This document shows, one piece after another, positions 23,493 through 31,755 of a stretch of DNA of 64,000 nucleotides. Made by a program: the position numbers and the translations under genes. The notes under the pieces were generated by a model. That model was not told the DNA's origin. It searched no databases and was given only the letters and a program-made list of their open reading frames with translations. The stretch's first letter is position 1; every line of letters begins with the position of its first letter. The stretch is from Marinobacter lipolyticus (lineage in GTDB: Bacteria > Pseudomonadota > Gammaproteobacteria > Pseudomonadales > Oleiphilaceae): NCBI RefSeq assembly GCF_018424605.1, contig NZ_QTKT01000003.1, forward strand, positions 372,001 through 436,000. The letters run 5' to 3'.

Positions 23493-26231
23493 ATGTCGAC
23501 GCCGAATGCGGGCCAGCCAACGCCGATCAATACCACCTGCCCCTACTGCGGGGTGGGATGCGGGGTGTTACTGAGGGAAGCGAGGGAAACGAGGGAAGCG
23601 AAGGCCGGGGAAGTGCCCGGCGTCAGCGGGGATTCCGCTCATCCGGCCAATCTGGGCAGGCTGTGCGTAAAAGGCGCGAGCCTCGGTGAAACCCTGGGCG
23701 ATCACGGCCGGCTGCTCAGCCCGAAGGTTCGCGGCGCCGAGGTTTCATGGCCGGCGGCTCTGGAGGCGGTAGCGTCGTCTATCAAAGCGGCGGTGGACAG
23801 CTACGGCCCGTCGTCGGTGGCTTTTTATCTGTCCGGGCAATTGCTGACGGAAGACTATTACGTGGCCAACAAGCTGGCCAAGGGCTTTATCGGCACCCCC
23901 CACGTCGACACCAATTCCCGCCTGTGCATGTCGTCGGCGGTGGCCGCTCACAAGCGGGCCTTCGGCGGCGACCTGGTACCGGCGTGTTATGAGGATCTCG
24001 AGCTGGCGGACCTGCTGGTGCTGACCGGCAGCAATGCCGCCTGGGCGCATCCGGTGCTGTACCAGCGCATGAAAGCGTCGGCCCGCCCCGGCCGCAAGGT
24101 GGTAGTGATCGACCCCCGCCAGACCGCCACCACCGAGTTGGCTGACCTTCACCTGGCCCTGCGGCCGGGTACCGATACTATTCTGTTCAACGGTCTGTTG
24201 GTGTGGCTGGCGGCCGCCGGTGAACTGGATCAGGCCTACGTGGCACAGCACTGTGCCGATTTTGACGAGGCGCTCGCGGCCGCCACGGTGGCGGCGCCTA
24301 GTGTGGCGGCGGTGGCGCAGGCGTGTGATCTGCCGGTGGCGGATGTGGAAACCTTCTACCACTGGTTTGCGGCGGAGCAGCGCACGGTCACGGCATTCTC
24401 CCAGGGCGTCAACCAGTCGGTGGCGGGCACCGACAAATGCAACGCCATCATCAATTGCCACTTGGCCACCGGCCGGGTGGGCAAACCCGGCGCCAGCCCG
24501 TTTTCCCTGACCGGCCAGCCCAACGCCATGGGTGGCCGGGAGGTGGGTGGTCTGGCCAACACCCTCGCCGCCCATATGGATTACGACACTCCCGGCGCGA
24601 AAGCGCGGGTTGCACGCTTCTGGCAATGTCAGGCGGTGGCAGATGGCCCCGGGCTGAAGGCGGTGGACCTGTTTGATGCTGTCGAGCGCGGTGAGATCAA
24701 GGTGCTGTGGGTGATGGCCACCAATCCGGCGGTGAGTCTGCCGGAGTCCGACCGCATACGTCAGGCGCTCAAGCGTTGCCCGACGGTCATCGTATCGGAC
24801 TGTGTCGCCCACACCGACACCCTGGACTGCGCCGATATTGCCCTGCCGGCGGCCGGCTGGGGCGAGAAAGACGGCACCGTGACCAATTCCGAGCGCCGCA
24901 TTTCCCGCCAGCGCCGGTTCCTGCCACTGCCCGGTGAGGCCCGGCCGGACTGGTGGATCGTCTCGGCGGTAGCTCGACAGCTGGGGTACGGCGAGCAGTT
25001 CGACTACCAGAGCCCGGCGGACATTTTCCGTGAACACGCCGGGCTGTCCGGGTTCGAAAACCGGGGCAGCCGCGTGTTTGATATTTCCGGGCTGGCGAAT
25101 CTCAGTGATGAAGCCTACCACTCGCTAGCGCCAACCCAGTGGCCGGTGCCGGCGGCCGGCGCCCGTCCCCCCCGGCGGCTGTTTGGTGATGGCCGGTTTG
25201 CGACCGAAGACGGTCGTGCCCGCTTTGTGCCTGTGCAGGCGATTCTGCCCGCCCAACAGCCCTGTGACGACTATCCGATGATCGTCAACACCGGCCGTAT
25301 CCGCGACCAGTGGCACACCATGACCCGCAGCGCCCGTGCGCCGCGGTTGCTGGCCCACCGCGCCGAGCCATTTATTGACGTGCATCCGGATAACGCCCGT
25401 GATCTGGGGTTGGAGAACGGCGCAATGGCGTTACTGGAGAGTGAGCGTGGACGGTTTGTGGGGCGGGTCAGTATCCAGGCAGGACAGCGTCCCGGCGAGG
25501 TGTTTGTGCCCATTCACTGGAACCGCCAGTTTTCCGGAGAGGCGGTGGCCACCGCGTTGACAGACGCCGTGGTGGATCCGGTGTCTGGCCAGCCCGAGGC
25601 AAAACATGGCCGCGCCCGGCTGCGGCCCTGGCGCGCGCGCTGGCATGCCCGCCTGCTGGTGCGGGAAAACCGCCCGCAGCGCTGGCGCGCCGATTACTGG
25701 ACACAACAGCCCCTGGCTGGCTGCACCAGCTGGTGGCTGGCCGGCAAAGCGCCGGTGGATTGGTCACTGCACGGTCGCGACTGGCTCGGTGGGCCGCCGC
25801 AACTGGTGATGCAGGACAGCCCCATGGGCCGTTTCCGCGCCGCGCGACTGGTGGATGGCAGGCTGGAGGCGGTGTTGCTGGTGGAGCGTGATCCCGAACT
25901 GTTACCGGCGGTGGACTGGTTGGCCGGGGTGTTCGCCGAGGAAGAGTTCAGCGCGGCCACCCGCCGGCAGTTACTGGCGGCTCGCGCAGTGGATACCGAG
26001 GACATTGGCGCGCTGGTGTGCAGCTGCTATCAGGTGGGCGAGAAGCAGATCGAACGGGCCATCGCCGCGGGGGCCGGCAGCGTGGAAACGCTGGGCGCGA
26101 AACTGCAGTGCGGCACTGGCTGCGGTTCCTGCCTGCCGGAACTCAAGGCGCTGATTGCCGGTGCCGCCGGGGTGGCTCAGGAGGTGGGCGCGGTGTCTGC
26201 CTTGCTGAGCAGTGACACCGGCACCCGGTAG
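23493..26231 (+). CDS. nasA: Assimilatory nitrate reductase, catalytic subunit
   Basis: 912 residues from ATG at 23493 (GGAG five bases upstream; the frame extends back to 23424 across the terminator, so the upstream start is rejected). The N-terminal [4Fe-4S] motif is CPYCGVGCGVLL ... GRLCVKG. The molybdopterin oxidoreductase body follows (LTGSNAAWAHPVLYQRMK; FSQGVNQSVAGTDKCNAI; VTNSERRISRQRRFLP), then the molydopterin dinucleotide-binding domain (IVNTGRIRDQWHTMTRSARAP). The C-terminus adds a BFD-type [2Fe-2S] domain (CSCYQVGEKQIERAI ... CGTGCGSCLPELK), as in Klebsiella NasA. It reduces nitrate to nitrite in the cytosol. The 3' end overlaps the convergent SprT-like gene by 55 bp. Confidence 0.96.
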   Translation: MSTPNAGQPTPINTTCPYCGVGCGVLLREARETREAKAGEVPGVSGDSAHPANLGRLCVKGASLGETLGDHGRLLSPKVRGAEVSWPAALEAVASSIKAAVDSYGPSSVAFYLSGQLLTEDYYVANKLAKGFIGTPHVDTNSRLCMSSAVAAHKRAFGGDLVPACYEDLELADLLVLTGSNAAWAHPVLYQRMKASARPGRKVVVIDPRQTATTELADLHLALRPGTDTILFNGLLVWLAAAGELDQAYVAQHCADFDEALAAATVAAPSVAAVAQACDLPVADVETFYHWFAAEQRTVTAFSQGVNQSVAGTDKCNAIINCHLATGRVGKPGASPFSLTGQPNAMGGREVGGLANTLAAHMDYDTPGAKARVARFWQCQAVADGPGLKAVDLFDAVERGEIKVLWVMATNPAVSLPESDRIRQALKRCPTVIVSDCVAHTDTLDCADIALPAAGWGEKDGTVTNSERRISRQRRFLPLPGEARPDWWIVSAVARQLGYGEQFDYQSPADIFREHAGLSGFENRGSRVFDISGLANLSDEAYHSLAPTQWPVPAAGARPPRRLFGDGRFATEDGRARFVPVQAILPAQQPCDDYPMIVNTGRIRDQWHTMTRSARAPRLLAHRAEPFIDVHPDNARDLGLENGAMALLESERGRFVGRVSIQAGQRPGEVFVPIHWNRQFSGEAVATALTDAVVDPVSGQPEAKHGRARLRPWRARWHARLLVRENRPQRWRADYWTQQPLAGCTSWWLAGKAPVDWSLHGRDWLGGPPQLVMQDSPMGRFRAARLVDGRLEAVLLVERDPELLPAVDWLAGVFAEEEFSAATRRQLLAARAVDTEDIGALVCSCYQVGEKQIERAIAAGAGSVETLGAKLQCGTGCGSCLPELKALIAGAAGVAQEVGAVSALLSSDTGTR

Positions 26232-26887
26232 CGTAAGCCCCGTGACGGACCGGTGCCCTCCACGGTGCAGGTCTTGCGGTTGACCCGGATGATGTCGCCA
26301 CAGTGACGGCGGCGCCCGCTGCCAAACTGGACGCGGTCGCCCACCTGCCAGTCGGCCATCAGTTGCCTGGGCTGCAGGACTTCAAAGCGCTCCTGGGGCA
26401 GCTCGATACCTGACTGCTCCGCCTGCTGCTGCAGATGGCTCCGCGCCGCCTCCGCGCCGCCACTGGCGTGCAACTGATCGAGAATCTCGTAGAAATGCCG
26501 GTTGTGCACCGAGCCGCGGAAGCGTTTGCCGGCACTGTACTGCAACAGGTGCGCAAACTCGTGACAGCAGGTGTGCGCCAGCAGGTTCAGCGTGGTCAGC
26601 TCACCGCCGAAATACCCCCGCTGCTGAATCTCACGCCCCGACAGCCAGCCGGCCGCCGAGCGGGCCTCGTGCTTGGCCGCAATCATGCGGGCGCCATAGG
26701 TGATCTGATGCTGCCTGGTGCGGGGATCAAAACGATGGTATGTGGCCTGCCCGGAGCCGACGCGGCAATGCAGGGAGCTGCGGGTGGATTGCTGACGAAT
26801 CCAAGGTTCAGCCGGTGCCCAGAGAATATCCCGGGTGGTGTCGCACATCAGCCTGCCGATGGCACGTGCGGTGGTTCGTTCAGCCAT
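26177..26887 (-). CDS. SprT-like zinc metalloprotease-fold protein with C-terminal beta-domain
   Basis: 236 residues. The central motif LLAHTCCHEFAHLLQYSAG contains HExxH (HEFAH), and a third ligand histidine follows in SVHNRHFYEIL. Together with the preceding ITYGARMI strand this is the SprT-like arrangement. The last 50 residues (QVGDRVQFGSGRRRHCGDIIRVNRKTCTVEG) look like a KOW/Tudor-type small barrel, which may bind nucleic acid or protein. It sits inside the nitrate island, but nothing in it points to nitrogen metabolism. It overlaps nasA convergently and may be read independently. Confidence 0.7.
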   Translation of the reverse strand: MAERTTARAIGRLMCDTTRDILWAPAEPWIRQQSTRSSLHCRVGSGQATYHRFDPRTRQHQITYGARMIAAKHEARSAAGWLSGREIQQRGYFGGELTTLNLLAHTCCHEFAHLLQYSAGKRFRGSVHNRHFYEILDQLHASGGAEAARSHLQQQAEQSGIELPQERFEVLQPRQLMADWQVGDRVQFGSGRRRHCGDIIRVNRKTCTVEGTGPSRGLRYRVPVSLLSKADTAPTS

Positions 26888-26964
26888 GGTGTATCCGCTG
26901 CAACCTTGAAGGTTCTGAAAGTGACGTTTGCAGCGTTGATGATACCGTCAGTTCGCGGCGGGGT

Positions 26965-26995
26965 AAAAACAACAACGGCCAGCAAAGGCTGGCCG
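26965..26995 (-). terminator. Intrinsic terminator downstream of hcp
   Basis: The minus strand reads CGGCCAGCC-TT-TGCTGGCCG, a stem with a short loop at 26976-26995, followed by a T-rich tract (TTGTTGTTTTT). It lies 25 bases after the hcp stop codon. Confidence 0.8.
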
Positions 26996-27020
26996 CTGGT
27001 CTGGCAACGTCCGGAAGCGC

Positions 27021-27539
27021 TTACGCCTCGAACGGGGAGCGCCAGTCGTCGGCACCGGAAGTACCGGCAACGGCGTGTTCCCAGGTTACCTTGCGGTAGG
27101 CCACAGATACTTCCACCAGCTGGGTGAACTCGGCCTTGGCCGGGTCCTGGCAGTGGGGCATCTTGCAGTCGATGTTGATGATGGTGGCGTCTTCCAGGAT
27201 GGTGGAGAAGAAATGCTCCTGCTTACCTTCCACAGACGTGCGGTACCACTTCATTTCAACTTTCGGCAGCATCTCGCCGGAGGCCAGGGCGTTGTACATC
27301 AGCGGGGTCGCTTTGTTCAGGGCCGCGGTGAACTTGAACGGCTTGTGAACGCGCTGACCAGCAGGCTGACCGGACTGGGGATCGGTCGGTACGGTGACAA
27401 CGTGGCTGAATTCCTGAACCAGCACTTCGTCTTCGTGGCCTTCAACGTAGATGTTGCCGACGGAATCGGAAGTGAATGCGCCTGCGGTGATGTTCCCCTG
27501 GGTCTGGCCTTCGATGCTGATATAACAAGGAGTTGGCAT
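27021..27539 (-). CDS. hcp: Type VI secretion system tube protein Hcp (orphan copy)
   Basis: 172 residues, the standard Hcp1 length, from ATG at 27539. The family pattern is clear: MPTPCYISIEGQTQGNITAG, VEGHEDEVLVQEFSHVV, QPAGQRVHKPFKFTAALNKA, MLPKVEMKWYRTSVEGKQEH, MPHCQDPAKAEFTQLVEVS and a final GTSGADDWRSPFEA. Hcp hexamers build the inner tube of the T6SS and are also exported. No other T6SS component is encoded in the window, so this is a detached hcp whose apparatus must lie elsewhere. It has its own sigma-54 promoter and terminator, forming a single-gene unit between a SprT-like gene and a PP2C/kinase gene. Confidence 0.95.
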   Translation of the reverse strand: MPTPCYISIEGQTQGNITAGAFTSDSVGNIYVEGHEDEVLVQEFSHVVTVPTDPQSGQPAGQRVHKPFKFTAALNKATPLMYNALASGEMLPKVEMKWYRTSVEGKQEHFFSTILEDATIINIDCKMPHCQDPAKAEFTQLVEVSVAYRKVTWEHAVAGTSGADDWRSPFEA

Positions 27540-27603
27540 AGTCTGCTCCATGACATGTGAATGAATAGTGTCCGTGGGCTCTTCCCTGGACGAACAGAGT
27601 AGT

Positions 27604-27619
27604 AACAAGAGCTGTGCCA
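27604..27619 (-). promoter_or_regulatory. Sigma-54 promoter of hcp
   Basis: TGGCACAGCTCTTGTT on the minus strand matches TGGCAC-N5-TTG with the correct spacing (GT replaces GC at the -12 dinucleotide). The start site should be near 27594, giving a leader of about 55 bases without any terminator. No NtrC palindrome was seen upstream, so another enhancer-binding protein, for example a Vas/T6SS type, is more likely. Confidence 0.7.
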
Positions 27620-27764
27620 GTTATAGAAAGTCTTTATAAAACAATACGTAAGGTTTTTCCTGAATCGCTGGCGATCGGGCTGAGGCAAGAGTTTGCTTCG
27701 TTGCGGGCGAGAGTTTGCTGGGCGGGCAAGATATTGCCCGGGTGCCTGCCCTGGCGTCGCGCTC

Positions 27765-29492
27765 TCATCGTAAGGCAAGGACTCCCAGCAGGGTCAGCAT
27801 CAGCAGCGCCGATAGCCCCTGCCAGAACGCCAGCGGATGGCGTTCGATCAGCGGCGGCCGGTGTCTGCTGCGCCAGCCGGGGCTGGGGTAACGCAGATCA
27901 AACAGGAACTCGGACAGCGCGGGGTAGCGCTTGTGGGGCTCCGGGTGCAGGGCCCGTTCCAAGGCGTCGTCCACCCAGGCGGGGACATCGTGGCGGTAAA
28001 GCCGGACCGGCCGGTAACGGAGTGTTCGAAGCTGCCGCCGATGGGACAGTTTGGGGATGTCCGTGTCATAGGGCAGCCGCCCTGTAAGCATCTGATAGGT
28101 AACGACGCCGAGGGAAAACAGGTCCACGGCCCAACTGCCCGGCTCACCGAGAAAGGTTTCCGGGGCGCTGTACAGCGCGGCACCCCGCGGATGGCCGGGC
28201 TCTTCACCGCCGCGGATCTCCTGCAGGCCCGCTACCCGCGTGGCGCCGAAATCGATCAGCGTTACCGTGCCATGGGCATCAAGCAACACGTTCTCCGGTT
28301 TCAGATCCTGATGCACCATTTCCAGTCGGTGAAAGGCCCGGAGGCCTTTGCCAATCTGTTCAACGAGGTCACGCACCCGGTTCAGATCGGGCGTCGGATG
28401 ATCGAGCATCCATTGGCGCAGGGTCGTGCCCTCGACGAATTCCGTGGCCAGGTAGAGGCAACTGGGCTGGCGATCCGGTGCGAAGGGGCGAACGACGTGG
28501 GGGTTGCGGATGCGCCGGGCAATCCACTGCTCCGCCAGAAACGTTTCCAGAGACCGCGGATGGTCGCGCAGCTCGGCCGACGGTACCTTGAGCGCAACCA
28601 GCCTCTGGCTGGCTTCGTCGACCGCCTGATACACGTGGCTGCGGCTACTGGCGTGGATCTGCCGCAGAATACGATAGCCATCAAGGACGTGGCCGGGTGC
28701 CAGCTCCGGGGCAAACGGCAGGTCGCCGTGCTGCCCATGCAGCTCGCTGACCTCGCGGTCGCCGGGCACCGAGTCAACGCGGATAATCTGCGCCGTGAGG
28801 TTATCCGGGCTGCCCTGTTCGAGGGCTCTGGCGGCCAGCGTCTGCGCGGCGGCATCCAGATCACCGTTCGCTTCGGCGATGATCATCGCGATGTCGGCGT
28901 CACTCAGGTGTTCGTGAATGCCGTCGGTTACCAGCAGGAAGGTGTCACCCGGCGCAAGTGCGAGGCTGAGGTAGTCAATGTCCAGCTGGTGGCCGATCCC
29001 CAGCGCGCGGGTCAGGCAGCTTTCCTCTGCCGACAGCCAGAGCCGGTGATCGGTGGTCAGCTGTTCCAGTGTCCGGGCGTGAACCCGGTAGATGCGAGCA
29101 TCGCCGATGTGGAACAGGTGGGCGGTGGCGGATTTCAGCACCATCACGCTGAGGGTGCAGACGTAGCCCCGGTCCCGGTCGTAGCGGTGCTGGCTTTGCC
29201 GGGTCTGGGCGTACAACCAGGCGTTGGTGGCCCGTAACACCCGTTGCGCCGACTGTTTGACCGACCAGCTGTCGGGGGTGGAAAAGTAGTCGTTGAGAAA
29301 GCCGGCCACCGCCGATTCACTGGCAATCTGGCTGACGTTGCTGGAACTGATGCCGTCGGCGATGGCCACCGCGATACCCTTGCTGCGGAGCTGATGCTCA
29401 CGGGGTATCAGCAGGCCGTGGAAATCCTGGTTCACCGGTTTCCGGCCAGCGTCGGAATGCTGGCCGGTGGTGATCGACAGGGTGTCGGTCAT
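27765..29492 (-). CDS. Fused PP2C-type phosphatase / Ser-Thr protein kinase, membrane-anchored
   Basis: About 575 residues from ATG at 29492; a longer frame begins at 29552 inside nirC. Residues 1-235 form a PP2C-like phosphatase: GRKPVNQDFHG, VAIADGISSSN, FHIGDARIYRV, LVTDGIHEHL and SPDNLTAQII. Residues about 265-520 form a kinase: ALKV lysine, VHQDLKPENVLLD catalytic loop and LIDFGATRV. The glycine loop is degenerate (RQIHASSRSHVYQA) and the loop is HQD, not HRD. A C-terminal helix (GLSALLMLTLLGVLALR) anchors it. It lies 10 bp after nirC, so the two are cotranscribed. Similar fused genes accompany nitrite genes in pseudomonads (recalled, not checked). Confidence 0.9.
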   Translation of the reverse strand: MTDTLSITTGQHSDAGRKPVNQDFHGLLIPREHQLRSKGIAVAIADGISSSNVSQIASESAVAGFLNDYFSTPDSWSVKQSAQRVLRATNAWLYAQTRQSQHRYDRDRGYVCTLSVMVLKSATAHLFHIGDARIYRVHARTLEQLTTDHRLWLSAEESCLTRALGIGHQLDIDYLSLALAPGDTFLLVTDGIHEHLSDADIAMIIAEANGDLDAAAQTLAARALEQGSPDNLTAQIIRVDSVPGDREVSELHGQHGDLPFAPELAPGHVLDGYRILRQIHASSRSHVYQAVDEASQRLVALKVPSAELRDHPRSLETFLAEQWIARRIRNPHVVRPFAPDRQPSCLYLATEFVEGTTLRQWMLDHPTPDLNRVRDLVEQIGKGLRAFHRLEMVHQDLKPENVLLDAHGTVTLIDFGATRVAGLQEIRGGEEPGHPRGAALYSAPETFLGEPGSWAVDLFSLGVVTYQMLTGRLPYDTDIPKLSHRRQLRTLRYRPVRLYRHDVPAWVDDALERALHPEPHKRYPALSEFLFDLRYPSPGWRSRHRPPLIERHPLAFWQGLSALLMLTLLGVLALR

Positions 29493-29502
29493 ACGCGGCG
29501 CG

Positions 29503-30321
29503 TCAGCCGGCGTGAACCGCACGCTTGGGCGCGGTACGGACGTGGGTGGCATAGAGCGTCAGACCGGTGAACGACAGGCCGCCCACCAGGTTGCCCAGCA
29601 CCGTTGGGATTTCGTTCCAGACAAAGTAGTCCATCACCGAGAACTCGCCGCCCATCATGATGGCGAACGGGAACAGGAACATGTTGACGATGGAGTGTTC
29701 AAAGCCCATGAAAAAGAACAGCATGATCGGCATCCACATGGCCAGCACCTTGCCCGGCACGGTGGTGGAGATCATCGCGCCGACCACGCCCATGGACACC
29801 ATCCAGTTGCACAGCATGCCGCGCAGGAAAATGGTCAGCCAGCCTGCCACGCCATACTCGGCGTAACCCAGGGTACGCTCCTTGCCCACGCTGGCGATCT
29901 TGTCACCCACCGCACCGGGGTCGGTATTGAAGCCGTAGGTGAAGACAAACCCCATGATCACCGCCACGGTGAGTGCCCCGCCAAAGTTGCCCAGAAACAC
30001 CCAGCCCCAGTTTCTCAGAATGGCTTTGGGGGTAACGCCCGGACGTTTGTCCAGCAACGCCAGGGGCGTGAGCATGAACACGCCGGTGAGCAGGTCGAAG
30101 CCCATCAGGTACAGCATGCAGAAACCCACCGGGAACAGCATGGCGCCAATCAGCGGGCTGCCGGTCTGCACCGCAACCGTGATCGCGAACACGGCAGCCA
30201 GGGCCAGGATGGCGCCCGCCATGAACGCGCGAATCAGCACGTCACGGGTGGCCATGTAGATCTTGGACTCGCCGGCGTCGACCATCTTGGTGGTGAACTC
30301 CGAGGGTAGGATGTAGGACAT
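29503..30321 (-). CDS. Formate/nitrite transporter family channel, probable nitrite transporter
   Basis: 272 residues from ATG at 30321, with AGAGGAA upstream. Six helices of FNT type are visible, with the signature LIGAMLFPVGFCMLYLMGFDLLTGVFML, NWGWVFLGNFGGALTVA, GMLCNWMVSMGVVGA and MGFEHSIVNMFLFPFAIMMG. The FNT family moves formate, nitrite or hydrosulfide. The island context and its own nitrogen-type promoter/attenuator favour nitrite (NirC). It heads a two-gene operon with the PP2C/kinase gene. The frame's upstream GTG at 30339 falls against the terminator T tract and is unlikely to be used. Confidence 0.92.
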   Translation of the reverse strand: MSYILPSEFTTKMVDAGESKIYMATRDVLIRAFMAGAILALAAVFAITVAVQTGSPLIGAMLFPVGFCMLYLMGFDLLTGVFMLTPLALLDKRPGVTPKAILRNWGWVFLGNFGGALTVAVIMGFVFTYGFNTDPGAVGDKIASVGKERTLGYAEYGVAGWLTIFLRGMLCNWMVSMGVVGAMISTTVPGKVLAMWMPIMLFFFMGFEHSIVNMFLFPFAIMMGGEFSVMDYFVWNEIPTVLGNLVGGLSFTGLTLYATHVRTAPKRAVHAG

Positions 30322-30339
30322 GGGATTTTCCTCTGGCAC

Positions 30340-30390
30340 AAAAAAAGACGTCGCTCCGTGATCTGATCGGGCAGATACGGGGCAGACGTC
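30340..30390 (-). terminator. Attenuator terminator in the nirC leader
   Basis: On the minus strand GACGTC pairs with a distal GACGTC, then GC and CCGU pair with ACGG and GC after one bulge and one mismatch (30347-30390). Seven T residues follow (30340-30346), 18 bases before the start codon. Confidence 0.8.
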
Positions 30391-30398
30391 GTTGTCTG
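30383..30398 (-). promoter_or_regulatory. ANTAR-type stem-loop in the nirC leader
   Basis: CAGAC-AACGAC-GTCTG on the minus strand is a perfect 5 bp stem with a hexaloop bearing A at 1 and G at 4. Its 3' arm overlaps the first GACGTC arm of the terminator, so the structures are mutually exclusive. The upstream partner hairpin was not clearly identified (a GCCCT/AGGGC stem lies at about 30422-30434). Confidence 0.75.
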
Positions 30399-30467
30399 GG
30401 TTATCGGATTGTCTGCGAACATGCCCTGTCAGGGCCCGCTGCTTTCATTACTACCGGGGAAAACGCG

Positions 30468-30483
30468 AGCAGGGACTGTGCCA
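30468..30483 (-). promoter_or_regulatory. Sigma-54 promoter of the nirC-kinase operon
   Basis: TGGCACAGTCCCTGCT on the minus strand matches TGGCAC-N5-TTGCW with a single mismatch and exact spacing. The start site is predicted near 30457. Confidence 0.8.
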
Positions 30484-30572
30484 ATCGCCACCTCAGCGAG
30501 AAAAACCTTTTTATAACAGGGTGTTTGCGATAGTAGGGCGGGGAAACGTCCGGCCGGGCCCGCTACCGGTCT

Positions 30573-30587
30573 GCACTGATCCGGTGC
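30573..30587. promoter_or_regulatory. NtrC-type binding site upstream of nirC
   Basis: GCACTGATCCGGTGC matches GCACY-N5-GGTGC at every specified position. It lies 90 bp upstream of the sigma-54 promoter, between it and the tonB-like gene. Confidence 0.6.
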
Positions 30588-30610
30588 GGGCGTGCAACCG
30601 CTGGCGCAAA

Positions 30611-31345
30611 TCAGCGCAGGCTGAAGCGGACCGGCAGTGCGTAGCGAAAGCGTTTGCCGGCCATGGAGTCGGGCACTTCCGGGAGCGGGGCCGCCTGCTC
30701 CAGCATGGCCATGGCGGCGTCGTCCAGCAGGTCATGGCCGGAAGAGTCTCGTAGCGAATGGTCGACCAGAGTACCGTCGCGGCTGAATTCGAACACAATC
30801 ACCGGTGAGCCCTGCTGGCCAAGCCGGCGGGCGCGTCGCGGATACTCGTAGAAGCGGCTCAGGTGCCGGCTCAGTCTGGTGAGGTATTCATCCACGTTGG
30901 CGGACTCGCCGGCACTCAGCTCTACCTGCTGGGTTGCGCTCTGGTCTTGCGCGTTCCGCTCAGCGGGTTCATCGTTCACCTCGGCGGCTTCGGGAAGGTT
31001 TACCTCTTCAACGGGTTCCCGGGCCGGCTGTTTTACTGGCTCTGGCTCTGGCTCCGGTTCGGGTTCGGGCTCCGGTTCCGGTTCCGGTTCGGGTTCGGGT
31101 TCGGGTTCGGGTTCTGGTTCTGGTTTCGGCTCAGGTTCGGGCGCTGGCTCCTCAGGCGGTTCAGCGACTTCGTTGCGGGGCGCGCCGGCAAGGGAAATCT
31201 TCATCGCCGGTGCCGAGCTCACCGCTGCCTCTCCCAGCGGCTGCAGGGTGGGTACACGCGCCGGTGCTGCCAGCACCACGGCAACGGCCGTAATCACCAC
31301 CGCCAACATCAGAAAAGTAACTCTTACTTTGTGACCCGGGGTCAT
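30611..31345 (-). CDS. TonB-like energy transducer
   Basis: 244 residues. One N-terminal membrane helix (about 8-26, [18 protein letters not shown]) is followed by a long periplasmic proline-rich spacer built of Glu-Pro repeats (about residues 66-104, with some Lys). The C-terminal TonB domain contains [20 protein letters not shown] and [19 protein letters not shown]. TonB links the proton-driven ExbB-ExbD motor to outer-membrane receptors for iron chelates and other scarce ligands. The start overlaps the upstream exbD stop by 4 bp (ATGA). It is the last gene of the exbB-exbD-exbD-tonB operon. Confidence 0.93.
   Translation of the reverse strand: MTPGHKVRVTFLMLAVVITAVAVVLAAPARVPTLQPLGEAAVSSAPAMKISLAGAPRNEVAEPPEEPAPEPEPKPEPEPEPEPEPEPEPEPEPEPEPEPEPEPVKQPAREPVEEVNLPEAAEVNDEPAERNAQDQSATQQVELSAGESANVDEYLTRLSRHLSRFYEYPRRARRLGQQGSPVIVFEFSRDGTLVDHSLRDSSGHDLLDDAAMAMLEQAAPLPEVPDSMAGKRFRYALPVRFSLR
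31037..31152. repeat. Hexanucleotide tandem repeat coding for Glu-Pro in TonB
   Basis: About 18 degenerate copies of GGTTCG/GGCTCC-type hexamers (plus strand) encode the Glu-Pro spacer of the TonB-like protein. Unit number is likely to vary between strains by slippage, changing the spacer length in steps of two residues. Confidence 0.8.
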
Positions 31346-31755
31346 GATTGCGACGGCTCCGTCAACAGCAGTACTTCCGTAAAGCCAATGTCTTCGAGCG
31401 CCTGCAGCAGGGTCTCCAGGTCGGCCATGGACACGTTCTCGGCGGCGGCGATCCGCAATGGCTTGCTGGCATCGGGCGCCGGCAGTCTGGCCGGCAGGGC
31501 CTCGCGGGTGACGGTTTCACCATCAATGCGCCATTGCTGGTTACTGCTTACCAACAGATCGGCCTCCGGCGACTGCGACTGATCCGAACGAGCAGCCGAG
31601 GGCAGATCAGGCAGGGGCGTATCGGCCAGTTGCCCGGCCACGATAAAGAACATCAGCAGCAGAAACACCAGGTTGATCAGGGGCAGCAGGGCGTCTTCCA
31701 CCCGCTCCATCAAAGATTTGCCCGAGCTGGCGGGTGGTGGGACCAGATCCGTCAT
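31342..31755 (-). CDS. ExbD/TolR-family protein, second copy
   Basis: 137 residues. It has one membrane helix near the N-terminus ([21 protein letters not shown]), where the [11 protein letters not shown] segment replaces the usual D-containing TPLIDVVF. The motor aspartate of ExbD is therefore an asparagine here, in contrast with the neighbouring paralogue. The periplasmic domain follows ([18 protein letters not shown] ... [18 protein letters not shown]). Its start and stop overlap its neighbours by 4 bp each, so translation is coupled. It may be a structural partner and not the proton-carrying subunit. Confidence 0.88.
   Translation of the reverse strand: MTDLVPPPASSGKSLMERVEDALLPLINLVFLLLMFFIVAGQLADTPLPDLPSAARSDQSQSPEADLLVSSNQQWRIDGETVTREALPARLPAPDASKPLRIAAAENVSMADLETLLQALEDIGFTEVLLLTEPSQS

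Noticed and set aside
30863-31582. Gly-Ser and Arg-Phe repeat proteins on the plus strand opposite tonB
   Set aside because: They arise from the hexanucleotide repeat coding for Glu-Pro in the TonB protein.
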